Shown in pieces: positions 52,987 through 62,369 of a DNA stretch of 64,000 nucleotides. The position numbers were made by a program, and so were the translations under genes. Positions within the stretch are counted from its first letter, which is position 1; the number at the start of each line of letters is the position of its first letter. Source of the DNA: Pseudoxanthomonas sp. PXM02 (lineage in GTDB: Bacteria > Pseudomonadota > Gammaproteobacteria > Xanthomonadales > Xanthomonadaceae). The DNA lies in contig NZ_JACVAK010000002.1 in NCBI RefSeq assembly GCF_014851805.1, positions 558,001 to 622,000 of the forward strand, read 5' to 3'. Below the pieces are notes generated by a model. It ran no database searches. It was not told the origin of the DNA and worked only from the letters and a program-made list of their open reading frames with translations.

Positions 52987-53883
52987 ATGAGGGGGACTCT
53001 GACGCTTCTGGCCACGCTGGCCGCGTTGACCGCACTGCCGGCCAGCGCGGGCACGCTGTACAAGTGCACCGGCGCGGACGGTGTGCCGGCCTATGTCAGC
53101 AAGCGCGTCAGTGGGTCCAGCTGCGAGGTTGTCAGCCGCTACACGCCCGACCGCAGCCGTCCGGCCCAGGTCGCCTCCGTGTCCCGTCCCGCCGAGTCGA
53201 CGCCGGCCATTGGCGCGGCCACAGCACCCGCCCTGTCCGATTCCGCCAGCGCCATCGTGCCCGCCGCGGTGCCTGCACCCGCGCCGGCGGCGACCGGCCC
53301 GCGCCGCGTGGTCAGCGGGCAGGTCTATTCCTATATCAAGGATGGCGTGCGCCACTACACCAGCACGCGTCCGCAGGGCAGCACCCAGGTCGCCAGCCTG
53401 CGCACCATCAAGTACAGCTACATCGAAACCTGCTTCGCCTGCGGCAACCCGGGCGTCGACTTCGGCCGTCTGCGCCTGAACACTTCTGCCTATGCCGCCG
53501 AGATCGCCGCGGCCTCGCGCGAGTTCGGTGTCGAGGAGTCGATCCTGCGCGCGATCATGCACGCCGAGTCTTCCTACAACCCGATGGCGTTGTCGCATGC
53601 CGGCGCGCAGGGCCTGATGCAGCTGATGCCGGCCACGGCACGCCGGTTCGGCGTGACCGATTCCTACAACGCCGGGCAGAACATCCGGGGCGGTGCGCAA
53701 TACCTCGCCTGGCTGCTGAAGCGCTTCAACGGCAACCTGACCCTGGCCGCCGCCGGTTACAACGCCGGTGAAGGCGCGGTCGATCGCCACGGCGGCGTCC
53801 CGCCGTACAAGGAAACCCAGCGCTACGTGCAGCGCGTGGCCGTGCTGGCCGACCGCTACCGCCAGGCCGGCGTCGCGCGCTGA
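52987..53883 (+). CDS. Lytic transglycosylase with DUF4124-like N-terminus
   Basis: A 298-residue exported muramidase. After the signal (MRGTLTLLATLAALTALPASA) comes a short DUF4124-like unit (LYKCTGADGVPAYVSKR), a Pro/Ala linker, then an SLT domain with E194 (HAESSYNP), GLMQLMPATA, NIRGGAQYLAWLL and AAGYNAGEGAVDRHGG. It cleaves peptidoglycan glycans. A strong GGAGG at about 52924 is well placed for a TTG at 52936, which would add 17 residues before the signal; both starts are possible. Confidence 0.88.
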   Translation: MRGTLTLLATLAALTALPASAGTLYKCTGADGVPAYVSKRVSGSSCEVVSRYTPDRSRPAQVASVSRPAESTPAIGAATAPALSDSASAIVPAAVPAPAPAATGPRRVVSGQVYSYIKDGVRHYTSTRPQGSTQVASLRTIKYSYIETCFACGNPGVDFGRLRLNTSAYAAEIAAASREFGVEESILRAIMHAESSYNPMALSHAGAQGLMQLMPATARRFGVTDSYNAGQNIRGGAQYLAWLLKRFNGNLTLAAAGYNAGEGAVDRHGGVPPYKETQRYVQRVAVLADRYRQAGVAR

Positions 53884-53893
53884 GCCGCGGCGG

Positions 53894-53907
53894 GCGCCTT
53901 CGGGCGC
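53894..53907 (+). terminator. UUCG-tetraloop stem after the transglycosylase gene
   Basis: GCGCC (53894-53898), TTCG, GGCGC (53903-53907). Very stable small hairpin 10 bp past the stop, but followed by mixed sequence, so termination is uncertain. Confidence 0.35.
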
Positions 53908-53935
53908 ATGCAAGCCTTTGATTTCAAGGCAGCCG

Positions 53936-53965
53936 TTGTCGGCCCATTAAGGCTTCCGTTACACT
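53936..53965 (+). promoter_or_regulatory. Promoter candidate of petABC
   Basis: TTGTCG (53936-53941) and TACACT (53960-53965) with an 18-bp spacer, 86 bp upstream of petA. Both boxes match consensus at four of six. Confidence 0.45.
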
Positions 53966-54050
53966 TCGACGTCTTTTGCGGCCCGCCCCGGCGTCTTGGG
54001 GTGGAGCCTTGGCAGCCTTTTTAGCTACCTATTGTTTTGCGGAGTGCCGG

Positions 54051-54662
54051 ATGGCCATCGATGGGGTCAATGGGCCTGTGAATACGGGCCGACGCCGGTT
54101 CCTGACTGCAACCACCGCGGTGGTGGGTGCAGTGGGTGCCGGTATTGCAGCAGTGCCTTTTATCAAGTCGTGGAATCCGAGCGCCCGGGCCAAGCTGGCC
54201 GGTGCTCCGGTGACCGCCGACCTCACCGGTCTGCAGGAAGGCCAACGCCTGATCCTGGAATGGCGCGGCCAGCCGATCTGGATCGTCAAGCGTTCCAAGG
54301 CGATCCTGGACGCGCTGCCGACGCTGGACGCGAACCTGCGCGATCCGCAGTCCGCCAACAAGGACCAGCAGCCGTCCTACATCACCGGTGAGACGCGCTC
54401 GCTGAAGCCGGAAATCTCCGTGCTGGTCGGCCTGTGCACCCATCTGGGCTGCTCGCCGGAAATGGCCGCCGAGATCAAGCCCGAGCCGTACGATCCGGAC
54501 TGGAAGGGCGGCTACTTCTGCCCCTGCCACAAGTCGCGCTTCGACATGGCCGGCCGCGTGTTCCAGGGCGTGCCCGCACCGACCAACCTGGTGGTGCCGC
54601 CGCATTACTACGAGAACGACACGACCATCATCGTCGGCCTCGATCCGCAAGGGGGCGCGTAA
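54051..54662 (+). CDS. petA: Ubiquinol-cytochrome c reductase, Rieske iron-sulphur subunit
   Basis: A 203-residue Rieske protein. A twin-arginine-type N-terminus (NTGRRRFLTATTAVVG) precedes its single membrane anchor. The 2Fe-2S ligands are C129 and H131 (CTHLGC, with C134) and C157 and H160 (CPCHKS, with C159); the extra cysteines form the stabilising disulphide. It carries electrons from ubiquinol to cytochrome c1. Start at 54051 has GGAG 8 bp upstream. First of petABC. Confidence 0.95.
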   Translation: MAIDGVNGPVNTGRRRFLTATTAVVGAVGAGIAAVPFIKSWNPSARAKLAGAPVTADLTGLQEGQRLILEWRGQPIWIVKRSKAILDALPTLDANLRDPQSANKDQQPSYITGETRSLKPEISVLVGLCTHLGCSPEMAAEIKPEPYDPDWKGGYFCPCHKSRFDMAGRVFQGVPAPTNLVVPPHYYENDTTIIVGLDPQGGA

Positions 54663-54665
54663 GCC

Positions 54666-55925
54666 ATGGCGAACATCTTTACCCGTACCGCCGATGGCGT
54701 AGTGGACTGGTTCAATGCGCGCGCGCCGGGCTTCATGCCCGTGTACCGCAAGCACATGAGCGAGTACTACGCGCCCAAGAACTTCAACATCTGGTACATC
54801 TTCGGCGTGCTGTCGATCGTGGTGCTGGTCAACCAGATCCTGACCGGCATCTTCCTGACGATGCACTTCAAGCCGAGCGCGGCGGAAGCCTTCGCCTCGG
54901 TCGAGTACATCATGCGCGACGTGGAGTGGGGCTGGCTGATCCGCTACATGCACAGCACCGGCGCCTCGCTGTTCTTCATCGTCGTCTATATCCACATGTT
55001 CCGCGGCCTGATGTACGGCTCGTACCAGAAGCCGCGCGAGCTGGTGTGGATCCTCGGCATGCTGATCTACCTGGTGCTGATGGCCGAAGCCTTCCTGGGC
55101 TACGTGCTGCCGTGGGGCCAGATGTCGTTCTGGGGCGCCAAGGTCATCATCTCGCTGTTCGGCGCCATTCCGGTGATCGGCAACGGCCTGACCGAGTGGA
55201 TCATGGGCGACTACCTGCCCAGCGACGCCACGCTCAACCGCTTCTTCGCGCTGCACGTCATCGCGCTGCCGCTGGTGCTGTTGCTGCTGGTGGTGCTGCA
55301 CATCTTCGCGCTGCACGAAGTCGGTTCGAACAACCCCGACGGCGTAGAGATCAAGAAGGGTCCGAAGGGCAATCGCTGGTCGCCCACCGCGCCGGCGGAC
55401 GGCGTGCCGTTCCATCCGTACTACACGGTCAAGGACGGTTTCTACGTCGGCTGCTTCCTGATCTTTGCGGCGTTCATCGTGTTCTTCGCGCCCGCGATGG
55501 GCGGCTGGTTCCTGGAGCACGACAACTTCACCGAGGCGAACCGTCTGGTCACGCCGGAGCACATCAAGCCGGTCTGGTACTACACCCCGTACTACGCGAT
55601 GTTGCGCGTGGTGCCGCACAAGCTGTCCGGCGTGCTGGTGATGTTCGGCGCCATCGCGATCCTGTTCCTGGTGCCGTGGCTTGATCGCGCCAAGGTCAAG
55701 TCGTACCGCTACCGCGGCGTGCTGTCGAAGGTGCTGCTGGGCGTGTTCGCCATCTGCTTCGTCTGGCTGGGCAAGATCGGTGCCGGCCCGGGTACGGATC
55801 CGGTGGAGACGATCATCGGTCGCTTCCTGACCGCGTTCTACTTCCTGTTCTTCCTGACCATGCCGATCTGGACCAAGATCGACAAGACCAAGCCAGTGCC
55901 CGAGCGGGTGACGACGCATGACTAA
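54666..55925 (+). CDS. petB: Cytochrome b of the bc1 complex
   Basis: A 419-residue subunit with eight membrane helices. Haem ligands are H96, H110, H197 and H212. The quinol-site motif reads KPVWYYTPYYA, i.e. PVWY rather than textbook PEWY. The start is 3 bp after petA and the stop overlaps petC by 8 bp. It binds both haems b and both quinone sites. Confidence 0.95.
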   Translation: MANIFTRTADGVVDWFNARAPGFMPVYRKHMSEYYAPKNFNIWYIFGVLSIVVLVNQILTGIFLTMHFKPSAAEAFASVEYIMRDVEWGWLIRYMHSTGASLFFIVVYIHMFRGLMYGSYQKPRELVWILGMLIYLVLMAEAFLGYVLPWGQMSFWGAKVIISLFGAIPVIGNGLTEWIMGDYLPSDATLNRFFALHVIALPLVLLLLVVLHIFALHEVGSNNPDGVEIKKGPKGNRWSPTAPADGVPFHPYYTVKDGFYVGCFLIFAAFIVFFAPAMGGWFLEHDNFTEANRLVTPEHIKPVWYYTPYYAMLRVVPHKLSGVLVMFGAIAILFLVPWLDRAKVKSYRYRGVLSKVLLGVFAICFVWLGKIGAGPGTDPVETIIGRFLTAFYFLFFLTMPIWTKIDKTKPVPERVTTHD

Positions 55926-56664
55926 GACTTTCGCCTCTCGCCTAGCTGTCTTCGCCAGCGGGTTGCTGATTTCGTTCTCCGTGTTCGCCGCCGGTGGCGG
56001 CGAGAAGCTGCAGGCCGGTAACGACCTGGGCGACCGCGCCTCGCTGCAGCGCGGTGCGCAGCTGTACATGAACTACTGCGCCGGCTGCCATTCGCTGAAG
56101 TACATGCGCTACTCGCGCATGGCCGAGGACCTGGGCCTGACCGAAGACGAGGTGATGAAGAACCTCAACTTCACCGGCGCCAAGTTCGGCGAACAGATCC
56201 AGGTGTCGATGCCGCACGACCCCGCCGCCAAGTGGTTCGGCAAGATGCCGCCCGATCTGAGCGTCATCTCGCGCGTGCGTGGCAGCGACTGGGTCTATAC
56301 CTACCTCAAGTCGTTCTATCTGGACGAGTCGCGTCCGCTGGGCTGGAACAACAAGCTGTTTCCCAACGCCTCCATGCCCAACCCGCTGTGGGAGCTGCAG
56401 GGCCTGCAGCACGCCGAGTTCGGTGCGCCCGACCCGGCGACCGGCGAGCGGCATGTGGAAAGCCTGAAGGTCACGCAGGCTGGCCGTCAGGATGCGCGCG
56501 AGTTCGACCAGACCGCGCGCGACATCACCAACTTCCTGGAGTATGTCGGCGAGCCGGCGGCCCTGAAGCGCCAGAGCATCGGTGTGTGGGTGATCCTGTT
56601 CCTGTCGGCGCTGACGTTCCTGGCCTACCTGCTGAAGCAGGAGTACTGGAAAGACGTCCACTAA
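55918..56664 (+). CDS. petC: Cytochrome c1
   Basis: A 248-residue c-type cytochrome. A signal peptide (MTKTFASRLAVFASGLLISFSVFA) precedes the haem site CAGCH (54-58); a methionine ligand is expected in the MPPDLS/SMPN region. A C-terminal helix (WVILFLSALTFLAYLL) anchors it with the haem domain outside. Electrons pass from the Rieske centre to soluble cytochromes. Confidence 0.95.
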   Translation: MTKTFASRLAVFASGLLISFSVFAAGGGEKLQAGNDLGDRASLQRGAQLYMNYCAGCHSLKYMRYSRMAEDLGLTEDEVMKNLNFTGAKFGEQIQVSMPHDPAAKWFGKMPPDLSVISRVRGSDWVYTYLKSFYLDESRPLGWNNKLFPNASMPNPLWELQGLQHAEFGAPDPATGERHVESLKVTQAGRQDAREFDQTARDITNFLEYVGEPAALKRQSIGVWVILFLSALTFLAYLLKQEYWKDVH

Positions 56665-56690
56665 GGCGTCGCGCGTCCGACGCCACGGAC

Positions 56691-56708
56691 GCAGGCCGGA
56701 AGGCCTGC
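56691..56708 (+). terminator. Hairpin downstream of petABC
   Basis: GCAGGCC (56691-56697), GGAA tetraloop, GGCCTGC (56702-56708), 27 bp after petC. No T-run directly behind. Confidence 0.38.
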
Positions 56709-56844
56709 TCCGGCGAGGGAAAGCCGGGCAGGATTGCTTGGCTTTTTCCGGCGGGGATTGCACACTCAGGGACCGTGGCGACCGTCAGCAAGGGGCTGGC
56801 GGCGTCGGTGCGATCGGCGGATTCCGATCGTCGGAGAGCCGTGA

Positions 56845-57480
56845 ATGGCTGCGAGTCCACGTATGCGCAATACACTGACGTTGTTTTCCTCCACCGATGA
56901 TGTGCTCTGCCACCGCGTGCGGCTGGTACTCGCCGCGAAGGGCGTGAGCTACGACCTGGTGCCGGTGGATCCGCAGAATCCGCCCGAAGACCTCATCGAT
57001 CTGAATCCCTACCATTCCGTGCCCACCCTGGTGGAGCGCGACCTGGTGCTGTACGCCGCTTCGGTGGTCAGCGAATACCTCGACGAACGCTACCCGCATC
57101 CGCCGCTCATGCCGGTCGACCCGCTTTCGCGCGCGCGCCTTCGCCTGGCCATGCTGCGCATCGAGCACGACTGGGTACCGCAGGTGCAGGCCATCCAGCT
57201 GGGCAACAAGCAGCAGGCCGAAGCCGGCCGCAAGCGCCTGAAGGAACTGCTGACCGCCTCAGTGCCGCTGTTCAAGGCAAGCAAGTTCTTCCTCAATCCC
57301 GAGATGAGCCTGGCCGATTGCGCCATGGCCCCGATCATCTGGCGTCTGCCGTCGCTTGATGTACCGCTGCCGAAGGATGGCAAGGCGATCGAGGACTACG
57401 GCAACCGCATCTTCCGGCATCCCGGTTTCCTGCGCAGCCTCACGGACGCGGAGAAGAAGCTGCGCGAGATCCCGGTCTGA
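56845..57480 (+). CDS. sspA: Stringent starvation protein A
   Basis: A 211-residue GST-fold regulator that binds RNA polymerase and adjusts transcription in starvation and acid stress. It has the thioredoxin-like N-terminal domain (TLFSSTDDVLCHRVRLVLAAKG) and helical C-terminal domain with FFLNPEMSLADCAMAP. ATG 56845 has GGAGA 8 bp upstream; an ATG six codons later is possible. petABC-sspA-sspB order is widely conserved in proteobacteria. Confidence 0.92.
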   Translation: MAASPRMRNTLTLFSSTDDVLCHRVRLVLAAKGVSYDLVPVDPQNPPEDLIDLNPYHSVPTLVERDLVLYAASVVSEYLDERYPHPPLMPVDPLSRARLRLAMLRIEHDWVPQVQAIQLGNKQQAEAGRKRLKELLTASVPLFKASKFFLNPEMSLADCAMAPIIWRLPSLDVPLPKDGKAIEDYGNRIFRHPGFLRSLTDAEKKLREIPV

Positions 57481-57544
57481 CCGACCGCCGAGCAAGACCA
57501 GGCCCGCCGCGATTCCCTGTCGTGATGGGCCGCCGAGAAGTGAA

Positions 57545-58003
57545 ATGACCGACGCCTCTTCCCGCATGACCAGCCATCGCCCGTACCTGCTGCGGGCGTT
57601 GAACGAGTGGATCGCCGACAACGGGATGACGCCGCATCTGCTGGTCGACGCGACGATGGCGGGCGTGCAGGTGCCCGCGAGCGCGGTGAAGGAAGGCAAG
57701 GTGGTGTTGAACATCGCCGAGCGCGCGGTCGTGCGGCTGATGATCGACAACGACGCTGTCAGCTTCACCGCGCGCTTCGGTGGTGTCAGCCACGCCGTCC
57801 ATGTGCCGATCAGTGCGGTGCTGGCGATCTACTCGCGCGAGACCGGGCAGGGCATGGCGCTGCCGGACGATGTGCCGCACGACACGGAGGCCGCGGGTGA
57901 CGACGATGATGGCGCTCCGCTGCAGGACTCGCCGCCCGACGACGACACGCCGCCCCCCAGCGGCGGAGGCAAGCGTCCTCCGTTCCTGCGCGTGGTGAAG
58001 TAG
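57545..58003 (+). CDS. sspB: ClpXP adaptor SspB
   Basis: A 152-residue adaptor that delivers ssrA-tagged proteins to ClpXP. The N-terminal dimer domain (PYLLRALNEWIADNG, HLLVDA) is followed from about residue 105 by a flexible acidic linker and the ClpX-binding tail FLRVVK at the C-terminus. ATG at 57545; one seven codons on is also possible. It follows sspA by 64 bp. Confidence 0.94.
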   Translation: MTDASSRMTSHRPYLLRALNEWIADNGMTPHLLVDATMAGVQVPASAVKEGKVVLNIAERAVVRLMIDNDAVSFTARFGGVSHAVHVPISAVLAIYSRETGQGMALPDDVPHDTEAAGDDDDGAPLQDSPPDDDTPPPSGGGKRPPFLRVVK

Positions 58004-58016
58004 GACGGCTCCACGC

Positions 58017-58043
58017 GTCTCCCCGTCCAGGCGCCGGGGAGAC
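58017..58043. terminator. Hairpin between convergent sspB and DUF3301 genes
   Basis: GTCTCCCCG (58017-58025) pairs perfectly with CGGGGAGAC (58035-58043), loop of nine. Positioned to serve both strands; T-tracts are poor. Confidence 0.5.
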
Positions 58044-58048
58044 AGGCT

Positions 58049-58381
58049 TCAGTGGTCGATCGGTGTCACCGAAGGTGCGACCGGACCGACGAACGAAACC
58101 AGCTGGCCCTTCCTCAGCACCAGCCGTCCGACATGGCGATCAACGCCGTCGTACGAGTACTCGAAGCGGAAGCTGCGTTCGAACCCCAGCCAACCATCCT
58201 CGCCTCGACGCAGGCGCAGGCCGTTCGCATGCACGCTCTGGTCCAGCCAGATGACGCCGGCGGCCCGACAGGCATTCTGTCCCAGCACGCCGGCACGTTC
58301 GGCAGCGGCGCGCGCGGCATTCCAGTAGGCGAATGCGGCGCCGCCGAAGATCAGCCACAGCAGCGCACTCAATGGAGACAT
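58049..58381 (-). CDS. DUF3301-family small membrane protein
   Basis: A 110-residue protein with one N-terminal helix (SALLWLIFGGAAFAYWNA) and a charged domain containing LDQSVHANGLRLRR and RSFRFEYSYDG, the DUF3301 pattern. Function unknown. It begins 7 bp past the nadC stop, so it belongs to the Trm112-nadC transcript. Confidence 0.78.
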   Translation of the reverse strand: MSPLSALLWLIFGGAAFAYWNAARAAAERAGVLGQNACRAAGVIWLDQSVHANGLRLRRGEDGWLGFERSFRFEYSYDGVDRHVGRLVLRKGQLVSFVGPVAPSVTPIDH

Positions 58382-58388
58382 GGCAGCC

Positions 58389-59255
58389 TCATGGGGCAGG
58401 GCCGAGCTTCATCGACAGATCGATGGCGCGGACATGCTTGGTCAGGCCGCCGATCGACACGAAGTCCACGCCGTCCTCGGCGATACCGCGCAGCGTCGTC
58501 ATGTCGACACTGCCGGAGACTTCGAGCGGGATGCGCCCAAGATAGGGCGCGGCCTTCGCCCGACGCACGGCTTCGCGCCGCGTCCCCGCATCGAAGTCGT
58601 CGATCAGGATGCGGTCGCAGCCTGCTGCCAATGCCTCATCCAGTTGATCGAGCGTTTCCACTTCGACGATGAGGGGAAGGGACGGCTGCGCGGCACGCGC
58701 CAGGCGAATAGCTGCCACCAGCGAACCGGCGGCACGCACATGGTTTTCCTTGAGCATCACGGCGTCGTACAGACCGATGCGATGGTTCTGTCCGCCACCG
58801 CATCGCACGGCATATTTCTGCGCCAGCCGCAGGCCGGGCAGGGTCTTGCGTGTGTCCAGGATCGTACAGCCCGTGCCGCGGACCGCATCGACGTACGTCG
58901 CCGTGACGGTGGCGGTGCCGGACAGGGTCTGCAGGAAATTGAGCGACGAGCGCTCGGCCGTGACCAGCGCACGCGTACGGCCGGACAGCGTGGCCAGCAC
59001 GGTGCCGGCGGGGACGTGGTCGCCGTCCTGCACGCGCCACTCGATGCGTACATCGGGATCGACTGCGCGATGACAGGCATCGAACCAGGGGCGCCCGGCG
59101 ACGACGGCAGCCTCCTTGCACAGCAGGTAGGCGATGTCCGCACTGTCGGGCAGGAGCGCGGCGGTGACATCGCCGCTGCCGACGTCTTCGGCCAGCGCGC
59201 GTGCCACGTCCGACGCGATGACCTCCGTGGGCGGGGGCGTCGGACGCTCGCTCAT
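58389..59255 (-). CDS. nadC: Nicotinate-nucleotide pyrophosphorylase (carboxylating)
   Basis: A 288-residue quinolinate phosphoribosyltransferase of de novo NAD synthesis. It has ERSSLNFLQTLSG (101-113), DTRKTLPGLR (134-143), NHRIGL and VMLKENH, all substrate-binding blocks. Its ATG shares four bases with the stop of the Trm112-like gene, so the two are coupled. Confidence 0.95.
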   Translation of the reverse strand: MSERPTPPPTEVIASDVARALAEDVGSGDVTAALLPDSADIAYLLCKEAAVVAGRPWFDACHRAVDPDVRIEWRVQDGDHVPAGTVLATLSGRTRALVTAERSSLNFLQTLSGTATVTATYVDAVRGTGCTILDTRKTLPGLRLAQKYAVRCGGGQNHRIGLYDAVMLKENHVRAAGSLVAAIRLARAAQPSLPLIVEVETLDQLDEALAAGCDRILIDDFDAGTRREAVRRAKAAPYLGRIPLEVSGSVDMTTLRGIAEDGVDFVSIGGLTKHVRAIDLSMKLGPAP

Positions 59256-59521
59256 CGGGCGGGGAAGTCGCCGGCCTGCGCGGTGGCGATCGCTTCCTCG
59301 GCGAGCAGCACGGGGATGCCATCGTCCACGCGGTAGACGGTCTTGCGGTCGTGGGTGACCAGCGCTTCGCGCAGCGGGTCGGACTGCACGGTGTCGTCGG
59401 CGCGTTTGACCGCCCCTTCGCCGATCGCGCGATTGAGCGCTTCCAGGCCGCGCGCATCGAGCAAGGCCAAGGGCTGGCGGGTGGTGGGGCAGCAGAGGAG
59501 GTCGAGCAGTTTGCGGTCCAT
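59252..59521 (-). CDS. Trm112-family small protein (YcaR-like)
   Basis: An 89-residue protein. MDRKLLDLLCCPTTRQPL opens a Trm112 fold and YRVDDGIPVLL closes it. Only one adjacent cysteine pair (C10, C11) remains, so a full zinc site is unlikely. In eukaryotes and archaea Trm112 activates methyltransferases; bacterial roles are unclear. The start at 59521 is set by the conserved N-terminus. Confidence 0.85.
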   Translation of the reverse strand: MDRKLLDLLCCPTTRQPLALLDARGLEALNRAIGEGAVKRADDTVQSDPLREALVTHDRKTVYRVDDGIPVLLAEEAIATAQAGDFPAR

Positions 59522-59555
59522 GAGGGGGACTCGATCAGCGGTTCGGTCAGGAGGG

Positions 59556-59561
59556 TAGAAT
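59556..59561 (+). promoter_or_regulatory. -10 box of purEK
   Basis: TAGAAT (five of six) 25 bp before the purE start. No clear -35 hexamer. Confidence 0.35.
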
Positions 59562-59585
59562 ACGTCTTTGCGACCGAGGACGGCC

Positions 59586-60095
59586 ATGACCGCCAGCGTT
59601 TCCAGCCCCGTCGTGGGCATCGTGATGGGTTCCCGCTCCGACTGGGAGACCATGCAGCATGCCGCGCAGAAACTGGATGCGTTGGGCGTTCCCTACGAAG
59701 TGAAAGTCGTCTCCGCGCATCGCACGCCGGACGTGCTGTTCTCGTATGCGGAAGAGGCGGCTACACGCGGTCTGCGCGCGATCATCGCCGGCGCCGGTGG
59801 CGCGGCTCATCTGCCCGGCATGCTCGCCGCCAAGACAGCAGTGCCGGTGCTCGGTGTGCCGGTGCAGTCGAAAGCGCTCAACGGCATGGACTCGCTGCTG
59901 TCCATCGTGCAGATGCCGGCCGGCATCCCGGTGGCGACCTTCGCCATCGGCAATGCGGGTGCTGCAAACGCCGGCCTGTTCGCGGCGGCACTGCTCGCGC
60001 CGGAGCACCCGGCCATCGGCGCTGCGCTCGACGCCTTCCGTACGCGCCAGACCGATGACGTGATGGCGCACGACGATCCCCGCCAGCCGCTATGA
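59586..60095 (+). CDS. purE: N5-carboxyaminoimidazole ribonucleotide mutase
   Basis: A 169-residue class I PurE. It has [17 protein letters not shown] with the catalytic histidine, and [12 protein letters not shown]. It moves the carboxylate from N5 to C4 in purine synthesis. The stop overlaps purK by four bases (ATGA). Confidence 0.95.
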   Translation: MTASVSSPVVGIVMGSRSDWETMQHAAQKLDALGVPYEVKVVSAHRTPDVLFSYAEEAATRGLRAIIAGAGGAAHLPGMLAAKTAVPVLGVPVQSKALNGMDSLLSIVQMPAGIPVATFAIGNAGAANAGLFAAALLAPEHPAIGAALDAFRTRQTDDVMAHDDPRQPL

Positions 60096-61234
60096 CCACG
60101 GTCGGCATCCTTGGCGGCGGGCAACTGGCCCGCATGCTCGCACTCTCGGGCGCGCCGCTCGGACTGCGCTTCCTGGTGATGGATACCGCGCCGGATGCCT
60201 GCGCTGGCCAGTTCGCGCCATTGCTGGTGGGCGACTATCGCGATGAAGCGGCACTCGCCGAGTTTGCGTCCCGCGTCGATGTGGCCACGTTCGATTTCGA
60301 GAACGTGCCGGCGGAGAGCGCGGAGTGGCTCGCCGGTCGCGTGCCGGTGTTTCCCAATCCGCGCGCGCTGGCCGTGGCGCAGGATCGCCTGGTCGAGAAG
60401 ACCCTGTTCCGCGAGCTCGGGATTCCGGTCGGTGCATTCGCCGACGTGGGCAGCCTCGACGCGCTGCGCGCCGAAGTCGAACGACTGGGGGGCGCCTGCA
60501 TCCTGAAGACGCGCCGCCTGGGTTACGACGGCAAAGGCCAGTTCCGCATCAAGTCGCCGGCCGATGTCGATGCCGCCTGGCAGGCGCTGGGTGCGCAGGC
60601 AACTACTGTCGGCCTGATCGTTGAAGCTTTCATTCCGTTCGAGCGTGAACTGTCGGTGGTCGCCGTGCGGGGTCGCGGTGGCGAGTTCCGCACCTGGCCA
60701 CTGACCGAGAACTGGCATGTCGACGGCGTGCTGTCGGCGAGCCTCGCGCCGGCGCGCGTCGATGCAGCGTTGGCCGAGGCGGCCTGCGCGCATGCGCGCA
60801 AGCTGGCCGATGCGCTCGACTATGTGGGCGTGTTCGCGCTGGAGTTGTTCTGCCGCGACGGCGGGCTGCTCGCCAACGAGATGGCCCCCCGCGTGCACAA
60901 CTCGGGCCACTGGACGATCGAAGGCGCGGAGACCTCGCAGTTCCAGAACCATCTGCGCGCCGTGCTTGGCCTTCCGCTGGGCGATACGGACGTACTGGGG
61001 CAGGCCTGCATGCTCAACTGGATCGGCGAGATGCCGGATGCCGGCGCGGTGCTGCAGGAAGCAGGTGGGCACTGGCATGACTACGGCAAGGAGCCCCGCA
61101 CCGGCCGCAAGGTGGGTCATGCCACGCTTCGTGCAGACAGTGCGTCGCAACTTGCGGAAGCACTGCAACGTGTCGGTCGCGCATTGGGTCGTGAAGCCCA
61201 GGTGGCGCCGGTCGTCGCACGCCTGTCAGGTTGA
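60092..61234 (+). CDS. purK: N5-carboxyaminoimidazole ribonucleotide synthase
   Basis: A 380-residue ATP-grasp enzyme, the ATP-dependent partner of PurE. It has [16 protein letters not shown] (N-terminal Rossmann-like loop), [19 protein letters not shown] and [13 protein letters not shown] strong bidirectional terminator follows. Confidence 0.95.
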   Translation: MTTVGILGGGQLARMLALSGAPLGLRFLVMDTAPDACAGQFAPLLVGDYRDEAALAEFASRVDVATFDFENVPAESAEWLAGRVPVFPNPRALAVAQDRLVEKTLFRELGIPVGAFADVGSLDALRAEVERLGGACILKTRRLGYDGKGQFRIKSPADVDAAWQALGAQATTVGLIVEAFIPFERELSVVAVRGRGGEFRTWPLTENWHVDGVLSASLAPARVDAALAEAACAHARKLADALDYVGVFALELFCRDGGLLANEMAPRVHNSGHWTIEGAETSQFQNHLRAVLGLPLGDTDVLGQACMLNWIGEMPDAGAVLQEAGGHWHDYGKEPRTGRKVGHATLRADSASQLAEALQRVGRALGREAQVAPVVARLSG

Positions 61235-61260
61235 TCGGTCAGTCCAGTCAGGCGATCAAA

Positions 61261-61292
61261 AAGAAAACGGCCGGGAATACCCGGCCGTTTTT
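61261..61292. terminator. Bidirectional terminator between purK and sodB
   Basis: AAACGGCCGGG (61265-61275) pairs with CCCGGCCGTTT (61280-61290), loop AATA, with T-runs on both strands. Confidence 0.92.
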
Positions 61293-61312
61293 CATGATGC
61301 GTGCTGCTTCGC

Positions 61313-61891
61313 TCAGCGCAGATTGCCGGCCACGAAGTCCCAGTTGACCAGCGCCCAGAAGGATTCCACGTACTTCGGACGCGCGTTGCGGTAGTCGATG
61401 TAGTAGGCGTGTTCCCACACGTCGATGGTCAGCAGCGGCTTGTCTTCGCCGGTCAGCGGCGTAGCGGCGTTGGAGGTGCTGGCCAGCGCCAACGAGCCGT
61501 CCGGACGCTGCACCAGCCAGCCCCAGCCGGAGCCGAAGGTGCCGATGGCCGTCTTCGTGAACTCTTCCTTGAACTTGGCGAAATCGCCGAAGGTCTTGTT
61601 GATCAGCTCGGCCAGCTTGCCGGTCGGCTCGCCGCCGCCGTTGGGTTTCAGGCCGTTCCAGTAGAACGTGTGGTTCCAGACCTGCGCGGCGTTGTTGAAC
61701 ATGCCGCCCTGCGACTTGCGCACGATCTCTTCCAGCGACGCTTCGGCGAACTCGGTGCCCTCGATCAGCTTGTTGAGGTTGTCGACGTAGGTCTTGTGGT
61801 GCTTGCTGTAGTGGAAGTCGATGGTCTCGCCGGAGATGTGCGGCTCCAGGGCGGTGCGGTCGTAGGGCAGGGGGGGCAGTTCGATGGCCAT
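61313..61891 (-). CDS. sodB: Iron superoxide dismutase
   Basis: A 192-residue SOD. Metal ligands lie in FHYSKHH (H27), QVWNHTF, and DVWEHAYY. The [11 protein letters not shown] context, with glutamine in the N-terminal half, marks the iron type rather than manganese. Cytosolic, no signal. Start at 61891 ([20 protein letters not shown]) is the canonical one. Divergent from the glutaredoxin gene. Confidence 0.95.
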   Translation of the reverse strand: MAIELPPLPYDRTALEPHISGETIDFHYSKHHKTYVDNLNKLIEGTEFAEASLEEIVRKSQGGMFNNAAQVWNHTFYWNGLKPNGGGEPTGKLAELINKTFGDFAKFKEEFTKTAIGTFGSGWGWLVQRPDGSLALASTSNAATPLTGEDKPLLTIDVWEHAYYIDYRNARPKYVESFWALVNWDFVAGNLR

Positions 61892-62048
61892 GGCTTTATT
61901 CCTTACGCTAGGCGGGTCAGAGGGACGTGCCCGGCATCGGCGGGCGATGCAAAGGCTTACACTATGCAATCCGCGGGCGTGGCCTGCGGAACGGACCGAA
62001 AGTGTACCCGACGGCGGTTGCCAAACCGTCAAGGAAGGAGAAATCAGC

Positions 62049-62369
62049 ATGCCGGTGATGGAACGCATCCAGGCCGAAGTGGATGGCCACCCGATCGTCC
62101 TTTTCATGAAGGGCACGCCGCAGTTTCCGATGTGCGGCTTCTCGAGTCGTGCTGTGCAGGCGCTGCGCGAGGCGGGTGCCGAGCATCTCCACGTCATCAA
62201 CGTGCTGGAAGAGCCCGAGATCCGCGCCAACCTGCCGCGCTTCTCCAATTGGCCGACGTTCCCGCAGCTCTTCATCAATGGCGAACTGATCGGCGGCTGC
62301 GACATCACCCTGGAACTGCACGAGTCGGGCGAGCTGCAAAGGATCGTGACCGAGGCGTTCGCGCCGTGA
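62049..62369 (+). CDS. grxD: Monothiol glutaredoxin Grx4
   Basis: A 106-residue CGFS glutaredoxin (C29 in PMCGFSSRA) with KGTPQFP and GGCDI. It carries 2Fe-2S clusters for iron-sulphur assembly and iron sensing. ATG at 62049 has GGAG 12 bp upstream. First of a three-gene coupled operon, divergent from sodB. Confidence 0.94.
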   Translation: MPVMERIQAEVDGHPIVLFMKGTPQFPMCGFSSRAVQALREAGAEHLHVINVLEEPEIRANLPRFSNWPTFPQLFINGELIGGCDITLELHESGELQRIVTEAFAP

